This document shows positions 58,411 to 64,000 of a DNA stretch of 64,000 nt, piece after piece. Origin of the DNA: Lepidonotus clava (taxonomy: Eukaryota; Annelida; Polychaeta; Phyllodocida; Polynoidae); contig OW387148.1 of the NCBI GenBank assembly GCA_936440205.1, positions 37,979,003 through 38,043,002 on the forward strand, given 5' to 3'. How positions within the stretch are numbered: the first letter of the stretch is position 1; each line of letters starts with the position of its first letter. Both the position numbers and the translations under genes were made by a program. The notes beneath the pieces are model-generated. The model did no database searches. It was not told the DNA's origin and was given only the letters and a program-made list of their open reading frames with translations.

Positions 58411-58714
58411 CAGGGTACTAACTCAAAATCCATTTTGAAATTCCGCATGTTTTCCCTGACATTTCCCTGTCTTGCGGCAATTCTTTGATGTGTTATACTG
58501 ACTAATTTAGAAGCCTTCATGTGCTGAACAAATTTGGACCCAACAACAAGAAGTCAAATCCTTATTTTTTTTTGAGAATCAGGAATTTCGCAACCTGGCC
58601 AAACGAAATTCCCTGTTTTCCCTGTCTTTTGGTAAATGAAATTCCCTGTGTTTTCCCTGTTAGGGGATTTCTTTTTGCCATTTTCCCTGTTTTCCCTGTG
58701 TGGTTGGTACCCTG
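58411..58714. mobile_element. hAT-like non-autonomous element rich in TTTTCCCTG
   Basis: Starts CAGGGTACTAACTC and ends GGTTGGTACCCTG: loosely inverted CAGGGTAC/GTACCCTG ends about 300 bp apart. The body repeats ATTCCCTG and TTTTCCCTG. No coding; target duplication uncertain. Confidence 0.5.
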
Positions 58715-59334
58715 ACTGGTGCTGCCACCTATGAGTGTGTCACTTCACTATGTCCGACTGGTGATTGGCAGAGTGAGAGTACAGGTACTGCCACCTGGTG
58801 GAGAAAGTGGCACTTACTCAGAACACTGGCTTACTATATTCTCATTAAATAGTATTGAGTATTTTTGAATGAAAATGACTAATGCTGAGGTTGAAATCAG
58901 TAGAACCCCTGCCAATATTCTTACCTCACATGGTTTCACAATAAAATTTGGTAAGTTTTGTCTCCAAAATGTTATTTTTGTTGCATTTCAAAATACATTT
59001 TGACGAAGGTTGACAGGACCCTAAGATGACATATATATCAAAACATATTAAGAGGTACCCTCAGACAGAATACTGGTGAGGAAAAAGGCAGTGTTGCCAC
59101 AAACCAGAGACCTCAAAGTTCCTGTAATATCCCTAACAAGTTAATTTTTTCCTGACAAATTTCATTTTCCCCTGACTTATGCGAAAATCTTTTCATTAAA
59201 CCGCCATGAAACAACCCTAGAACAGGCTTTTCCGGACATTTTACGGACATTGACTGGAATCATAAGCATCCCGGTTTTCCTTTCCTCCAGGTTCTTCCCA
59301 CGACGATATGTAGTATCAAAGTGCGAGTACTTAC
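58715..59334 (-). other. Intron or downstream flank of the DLG gene
   Basis: Follows the GTAAGT donor of the last visible DLG exon on the minus strand. AT-rich with TTCCTGACA-type repeat fragments. No further DLG exon seen. Confidence 0.5.
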
Positions 59335-59434
59335 GTGGACAGGGCGTCCATCTCGTCGGGCGTGGCCTTAGGAGAGGGCTGCTGGTAGGGGGTTGGCGCC
59401 GGGGACACCTGCTCCTGGAGGTACTCGCTTTGTA
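59335..59434 (-). CDS. dlg: DLG exon: PDZ2-PDZ3 linker
   Basis: Acceptor TTGTTTTCAG precedes 59,434; donor GTAAGT follows 59,335. The exon completes the codon begun in the previous exon and ends in phase 2. It encodes about 33 residues rich in Pro, Gln and Ser (PTPYQQPSPKATPDE), which fits the flexible linker after PDZ2 in Dlg proteins. It is the last exon of the gene I can see in the window. The exon is less conserved than the PDZ exons, so its assignment rests mainly on phase, splice sites and position. Confidence 0.8.
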
Positions 59435-60075
59435 CTGAAAACAATAAACAGTTTTGTTTTAATTTCCAATGGTAATTTTCTGTTTTGTTATCATTTTAAT
59501 TCTTATTCTGGTATATATAAGGTTCTCCATCAGATAATATTGTTAATTTTTTCTTATTTGATTAAATTTAAACTTTGTAATGCGAACACAGAATAGAGAA
59601 CACAACTATTGGAATTTTTTTTTTGTATTTTGAGTGTTACAAGTTACTTTTTTTCACTTTTCATTCTAACGCATATTGTTACATTTTAAGTGCTTTATTT
59701 TATACATTATAATGTTTATTGTTGTTTGACATATCAGTAATTATTACAGCATAATTCGTGTATGAAAAAATATTTGCAAAGTTTAACGAAAATATATCTA
59801 ATTAAACCATAAACAATATATTTCTCCTTAGAATTAGAATTTGAATAAACCTGCACTTGTCTTTCTTTCACAAAAAAAGGGAACCCATTTGGGTCTACTA
59901 GTGTGTGGGGACGTGGCTTTTGGTTGTTCCCTTGGTCAAGACCACAATGAACAAAGGCTACCTTTTTTTTCTGCGTAACCTGTGAACTTCCTCTGACAAC
60001 CTATATCCTACAGCAAGCCAGATTTACTCACAGGAAAACATTTCAAAAAATTACAAACTCTGTGTTGGTACTAAC

Positions 60076-60217
60076 CGGGCGTGGGTGCGGAGTCCGGGGG
60101 GAGGCTGTCGGCCAGGTAGGACGGCTTGGCGATGAGGAGGCGCACCACCTCCTGGGTGGCCTTCAGCGCCGCCACCGCCTCCTCATGGGTCACGTTTTCC
60201 AGGTTGGTGTCATTCAC
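60076..60217 (-). CDS. dlg: DLG exon: C-terminal half of PDZ2
   Basis: Acceptor CCCCCTTCAG, donor GTTAGT; starts in phase 0, ends in phase 1. Encodes [19 protein letters not shown] and the last beta strand (VVRLLIAKP), then a short Ser/Pro tail. VTHEEAV is the alpha-B helix that lines the peptide groove; its His is the class I PDZ residue that selects Ser/Thr at position -2 of ligands. It matches vertebrate DLG1 PDZ2 (NNVCLEEVTHEEAVTALK) closely. Confidence 0.95.
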
Positions 60218-60867
60218 CTGAAGGGGGAAACCATCAGAGGTTAGGTATAAACTTAGTGTCAAAATCTAACTACGTGACTTCTAACTTATGTGTTCAATTT
60301 CAACTATATCTAATTTCAACCAAGTCGGTTATAACATCAGGCGTTATATAAGATTTCTTTTTTCATCATGGTGTCAATGCTTTATTAGATATTTGATAGA
60401 AAATAATTATTTGCAATATTAAACGAGTAATAAAAATGAGGCATATGGATTTACTCTCAGACACTCAGCGGCAATCAGCCTTTGTAACTCACTTTAAATG
60501 GGACATCTTTTTAAAATCAGAGTCAACCTGAGGCCTTTTGCAAGAAAAATGTCCGATTTAAGGCCTTTAAACATTGCGAGACTCCAAGAGGCTCTAAAGC
60601 AGTGACCCTTTGTAATTTCTATACAGTAAAGGGGGTATTCCACTAAACGACTTGGTCTCCGATATGACGAAGTCGCAAGGAAATTGCACATATTACAGAT
60701 AAAATTCGATGTAACACATATGTCACATGCTCCGAATTGCCCTTTTTAAACCAATATATCACTCTTGTATGTTAATGTGTCTATAATATCGTCATATCAC
60801 GCTGATATCTCAGCCCATGTCGTGTAGTGGAATATCCCCTTGAGTGAGCAGGTAGAGAGTAACTCAC
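60218..60867 (-). other. DLG intron containing a MITE
   Basis: 650 bp, GTGAGT...CAG. Contains the inverted-repeat element at 60,629-60,841, which ends only about 26 bp from the donor. Confidence 0.8.
60629..60841. mobile_element. MITE in DLG intron
   Basis: AAGGGGGTATTCCACTAAAC at the left and the near-complement GTCGTGTAGTGGAATATCCCCTT at its right end (about 23-bp ends with three mismatches) bound about 165 bp of non-coding sequence. Confidence 0.7.
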
Positions 60868-61004
60868 GGCGAGTAGTCGGTCGCCGACGGCGAGCCGGCC
60901 GTCCATCTGGGCGGCGCCGCCGTCGATGATCTTGGTGACGAAGATGCCGTTATCGCCGGGAATGTGCTGGTTGCCGACACCGCCCGCTATGCTGAAGCCT
61001 AGAC
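60868..61004 (-). CDS. dlg: DLG exon: N-terminal half of PDZ2
   Basis: Acceptor CCGCCCACAG, donor GTGAGT. Completes the Gly codon left open by the previous exon and ends in phase 0 at LLA, the same place as in vertebrate DLG genes. Encodes [31 protein letters not shown] and [12 protein letters not shown]: the carboxylate-binding GLGF loop, the beta-B/beta-C region and the beta-D turn of PDZ2. Its 3' splice site lies in a 30-bp tandem array with three further upstream acceptor copies in frame. Confidence 0.95.
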
Positions 61005-61121
61005 CTGTGGGCGGAGAGTGGAGGGTTATTAGACCTGTGGGGGGAGAGTGGAGGGTTATTAGACCTGTGGGCGGAGAGTGGAGGGTTATTAGACCTGTGG
61101 GCGGAGAGTGGAGGGTTATAA
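61005..61121 (-). repeat. 30-bp array of tandem 3' splice sites before PDZ2
   Basis: Plus-strand unit AGACCTGTGGGCGGAGAGTG plus GAGGGTTATT, four copies counting the exon edge. On the minus strand each unit carries a branch-point-like CTAATAACC, a pyrimidine-rich tract and CCCACAG/GTCT. Boundaries fall at 61,004, 61,034, 61,064 and 61,094. Each intervening 30 bp is stop-free in the DLG frame ([10 protein letters not shown]). Confidence 0.95.
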
Positions 61122-61827
61122 TAGTCTAAGAAAACCTGTTTAGCCAATCACATACTAAACAACATTGGATTTTTGTAAAACTCCCCAGGAGTCAGTCCTG
61201 TGATAAAACCTACTATTATACAGGCAAAATGTTTACGATAATGTCACTTTATACACTTTTTTCACGAGTGTGTACAAGTGAACCGTCATTGGGCCCTTTA
61301 TTTCTGATACGTTTAGACTGGGCCCATTGAAATCCATACCCCAAATAAATTGGTTTAGGCTCATTGTACATTTAGGGCGCCAGTTTAAAAAAAGGTGCAT
61401 TACTCAATAAAGATTAAATCTGAAATCATTGTACTTAAGGACAACTAATAATCAATTGATACTGACGGTTAATACCTTCATAGGGACTTGGGCAAGGCTA
61501 GTCTTTTAACGTAAAGAGGAATACACTACACTAAAAACACTGTAGGTGAATAGATAAAGTATTATGTCTTAAGGACGAACGTTTTTATTTTCAATGTGTC
61601 ATATAAACACTGGTTATGGCTTGATTTACAGGGCACTTTTAAGACTGGAATAGCAATCTAATCACTTAGCTAATGGAAACAGACGCTCAAATGGAATTTA
61701 TTGAGTTGTAGTTTAAAAAAAACCAGTAGTTAAAAACCTTTTCTTCAGAAGCATAAAGAAAGAGCTAAAATGGCATAGCTTATTCTATCTTTGAAGTATT
61801 GAAAAGAAGAAATATACAAGTGCTTAC
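61122..61827 (-). other. DLG intron
   Basis: GTAAGC donor at the upper end. AT-rich, with no repeat recognised outside the acceptor array. Confidence 0.8.
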
Positions 61828-61894
61828 CTTTGTTGCCTTTGATGAGCTCAAGGTCAAGTATGTTGTCTACTGGTACCTTACACCTCTTCACAAC
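61828..61894 (-). CDS. dlg: DLG exon: PDZ1-PDZ2 linker
   Basis: Acceptor TGCCCTTAG, donor GTAAGC; 67 bp, phase 0 to phase 1. Encodes the end of PDZ1 (VVKRCK), a short linker and the first strand of PDZ2 (DLELIKGNKG). The vertebrate counterpart is VKRRKP..IKLIKGPKG. The short linker is known to hold PDZ1 and PDZ2 as a tandem unit in this family. Confidence 0.93.
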
Positions 61895-62607
61895 CTAAGG
61901 GCAGAGAACAATCACGGGTAGGTTTTGGGCTCTTAGACATTTCCACATTAGTTGGAACGATACCCAAGACTGGTGTGGTTATATACATAATTCTTTTTGT
62001 GATTTTTTCTAGTGTCTTTATTATTCTTATTGCATATTTTTCTTACACTTTTTCTTACACTCTTATATAGTTCTTAAGATATTTTCCAGAAAGGTAAATC
62101 TTAAGTCTGAGCCACTAGTTACAGAAGGATCCGCCAGATGGCAGCAGTGAGGCACTATAACGTCAGGGGGACTGAATGAAATGGGAGTGACGGTCCAACA
62201 AGTGGAACTGTGTGAACATACCAGACTGCATGCCCCACTTCTACGGGCATTTCCGAGTTGAACAATTTGAGAAACATTTTATATCTACTCATTCGCACTG
62301 AAAACCTTTTAAATCCACGCAGGCAAAAATATCCCTCTGTTCCCTGTAAAGATCTCCGTTTTATTTCTGAGTTACAAAGTTTAAGAAATATATATCTACT
62401 CATAAGTGATAACAGTTTTAAATTCCTTGTTGGCCAAAGTATCCCCCGTATTCACTGTGCAGTGGCCACCCTGTAATTTAGCTGTCCATAATTTTTTTTT
62501 GTGGGGACATAAAAAACCTCAGTATTTCCGACATATCTGTATATCACCCAGTATTTTCGACATATCTGTATATCATAATCTTATAATGATATTTGTTTGG
62601 TACTCAC
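61895..62607 (-). other. DLG intron
   Basis: About 710 bp, AT-rich. A CTCF-like CCGCCAGATGGCAGCA lies at 62,131-62,146. Nothing else recognised. Confidence 0.8.
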
Positions 62608-62710
62608 CAACCGAACTTGGTTGCCCGCTCGTTTGAGCGCGTCTACTGCTGCTGAGTGTGGTACGTTGACTGTTTCTACTTCGTTTACTGACAAAATAAT
62701 GTCATTCACC
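62608..62710 (-). CDS. dlg: DLG exon: C-terminal half of PDZ1
   Basis: Acceptor CTACTTTCAG, donor GTGAGT; 103 bp, phase 2 in, phase 0 out. Encodes VNDIILSVNEVETVNV and PHSAAVDALKRAGNQVRL, the alpha-B helix and final strand of PDZ1. The R/VND junction with the preceding exon is at the same site as in vertebrate DLG genes. The pattern VPH-AAVDALK-AGN resembles Drosophila Dlg more than vertebrate DLG1. Confidence 0.95.
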
Positions 62711-63325
62711 CTGAAAGTAGAGACAAAAGCGTTAGGATTATGCGGTCCGACATAAATCAGAAAACGCTTGTCAGCAATTCAAAGCGCCCAAAAACAACTC
62801 CCCATGAATTAACGATTAATGGTCCTGGAAAAAAGCTAACTTTATTCAAATTATTTTCTTGTGAACTTTTGCATTTGAATTGGTATTTTTCATCGTTGTT
62901 TGTTATCGGCCCGAAATTTTCTAGTACATTTTCAACTGGTAAAAGTCATGAAATATGTGTTTTACCAGATTAATCCAAGCATGTACAGTAAACATATTTT
63001 ATATACATTCTAAATAAATTACGGAAAACGATTTGTGAACTGCGTTTATAAGTTTTCACCTACGAATACATCCCCCCCCCCCCAACACGTATTCTATAAG
63101 TATTTTGGAAACTAGTAGTAGTCTCCCAGAAATTTATACTTTCTGATTACATATTCGACGAGTTAGTTTAAAATTTAAACAAAATGATGGAAATTATATT
63201 ATATTGCGGCGCTAAATCGGGCACATCCTCCACAACATGATGGACATTCAAGTAAGTTTTTTCAAGGGTATTCCAGATCCGACTAGCTAAATAAAACGAC
63301 TTGTTTTTCCACCAAAAGTACAAAC
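62711..63325 (-). other. DLG intron
   Basis: About 615 bp with a GTTTGT donor and a 12-C tract at 63,072-63,083. No other feature. Confidence 0.8.
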
Positions 63326-63450
63326 CTGAGGCGTCCGTCGGCGGCAGCGGCGCCCCCGGGGATGATCTTGGTGATGTAGATGCTGGGGTCCTCACCAATG
63401 TGCGGGTTGTCCGTCCCCCCCGCGATGCTGAACCCAAGACCCGCGTTACC
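63326..63450 (-). CDS. dlg: DLG exon: N-terminal half of PDZ1
   Basis: Acceptor TTGTCTCAG, donor CTCAG/GTTTGT; 125 bp, phase 0 in, phase 2 out. Encodes [38 protein letters not shown] and GRLR: the GLGF carboxylate-binding loop and following strands of PDZ1. It is nearly identical to other animal Dlg PDZ1 sequences. This is the only copy of four that carries the whole exon; three partial copies lie upstream of it. Confidence 0.95.
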
Positions 63451-63805
63451 CTGAGACAACGAAACAAACAACGGTCAGTAATATACAGGTGATGTAGATA
63501 CTGGGGTCCTCACCAATGTGCGGGTTGTCCGTCCCCCCCGCGATGCTGAACCCAAGACCCGCGTTACCCTGAGACAACGAAACAAACAACGGTCAGTAAT
63601 ATACAGGTGATGTAGATACTGGGGTCCTCACCAATGTGCGGGTTGTCCGTCCCCCCCGCGATGCTGAACCCAAGACCCGCGTTACCCTGAGACAACGAAA
63701 ACAAACAACGGTCAGTAATATACAGGTGATGTAGATGCTGGGGTCCTCACCAATGTGCGGGTTGTCCGTCGCCCCCGCGATGCTGAACCCAAGACCCGCG
63801 TTACC
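63451..63805 (-). repeat. dlg: Three tandem partial copies of the PDZ1 exon start plus acceptor
   Basis: Exon-start boundaries recur at 63,568, 63,686 and 63,805 (periods 118, 118 and 119 bp). Each copy has the acceptor TTGTCTCAG and about 82 bp of exon, ending at ..YIT, then about 36 bp of intron tail before the next copy. The outermost copy encodes GGT as GAT in the FSIAG(G/A)TDN motif. Periods are not multiples of three, and each copy lacks the exon's own donor, so these look like non-functional duplicates, though their acceptors remain intact. Confidence 0.95.
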
Positions 63806-64000
63806 CTGAGACAACGCAACATACATATATATCGCACTTATATACATACATATATATAGTTTTTATTTGTTATTTAAAGAAAATAGGCCATATCTTTTTA
63901 AGTGATTGGGCTAATGATGTAAATTTCTATCAGGGTCTCATATCTTGAGGTTTATATATTTTACAAGAAACAGTGATATCACTGCACAAGAGGGATTATT
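63806..64000 (-). other. DLG intron, running off the window
   Basis: AT-rich sequence upstream of PDZ1 on the minus strand. No exon seen; the 5' part of the gene lies outside. Confidence 0.7.

Larger units (their letters stand above)
59335..63450 (-). other. dlg: DLG gene, partial: six exons spanning PDZ1, PDZ2 and linker
   Basis: Six minus-strand exons (63,326-63,450; 62,608-62,710; 61,828-61,894; 60,868-61,004; 60,076-60,217; 59,335-59,434) join in compatible phases. They encode a continuous MAGUK segment of about 224 residues: PDZ1, a short basic linker, PDZ2 and the start of the PDZ2-PDZ3 linker. Dlg proteins are membrane-associated scaffolds at septate junctions and synapses. Their PDZ domains bind C-terminal peptides of channels, receptors and adhesion proteins, and they act with Scribble and Lgl in apicobasal polarity. 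Both PDZ domains keep the GLGF loop and HEEAV/HSAAV helix. The N-terminal exons lie beyond the right edge. PDZ3, SH3 and guanylate-kinase exons, expected downstream, were not found. Two acceptors are tandemly amplified (listed separately). Confidence 0.93.

Noticed and set aside
61005-61147. Minus-strand frame with repeated [10 protein letters not shown] peptide
   Set aside because: It is the 30-bp acceptor array read in the wrong frame for DLG.

Overview
This is animal nuclear DNA. It is AT-leaning and intron-rich, with compact exons bounded by GT/AG sites. It carries an animal-type MAGUK gene, a Ty3/gypsy-class LTR retrotransposon, tRNA-derived SINEs, many short inverted-repeat elements and long poly-G/poly-C, GT and minisatellite tracts. 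The deduced Discs-large sequence (for example VPHSAAVDALKRAGN and [15 protein letters not shown]) reads more like a protostome Dlg than a vertebrate one. My best guess is a marine spiralian (lophotrochozoan) invertebrate, but the sequence alone does not prove this.

Layout. Positions 1-13,356 hold no gene I can support. They contain a 21-bp minisatellite at the left edge, several promoter-like motif clusters (CCAAT and X-box-like near 1.5 kb; YY1 + RFX X-box + CGCGAGA decamers near 3.7 kb; a triple CACGTG cluster near 5.8 kb and an NRF-1 site near 6.3 kb), a GT microsatellite and repeat fragments. Positions 13,361-20,839 are one complete-looking Ty3/gypsy-type LTR retrotransposon. It has 572-bp LTRs that look identical, a 4-bp target duplication, gag, pol and no env. 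Positions 20,844-35,300 are repeat-rich and hold one candidate plus-strand exon at 31,958-32,123 and large minisatellite blocks at 32.6-33.6 and 33.9-34.4 kb.

Positions 35,303-38,790 are one very large minus-strand coding exon (about 1,160 codons). It encodes a Pro/Ser/Gly/Gln/Asn-rich, probably disordered protein head with an internal 14-residue repeat, and it ends at a clean splice donor. I do not recognise the gene. Positions 38.8-59.3 kb are non-coding as far as I can tell, with one weak candidate minus-strand exon at 39.1-39.3 kb and many small mobile elements.

Positions 59,335-63,450 contain six well-defined minus-strand exons of a Discs-large (DLG) family gene. They encode PDZ1, PDZ2 and the start of the PDZ2-PDZ3 linker. 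I could not find PDZ3, SH3 or guanylate-kinase exons downstream. The most striking observation is in this gene. At the start of the exon carrying the ligand-binding GLGF loop of PDZ1, and separately at that of PDZ2, the 3' splice site has been tandemly amplified to four copies: about 118 bp per copy at PDZ1 and exactly 30 bp per copy at PDZ2. The PDZ2 array is open in frame, so use of upstream acceptors would add 10, 20 or 30 residues just before the ligand-binding loop.
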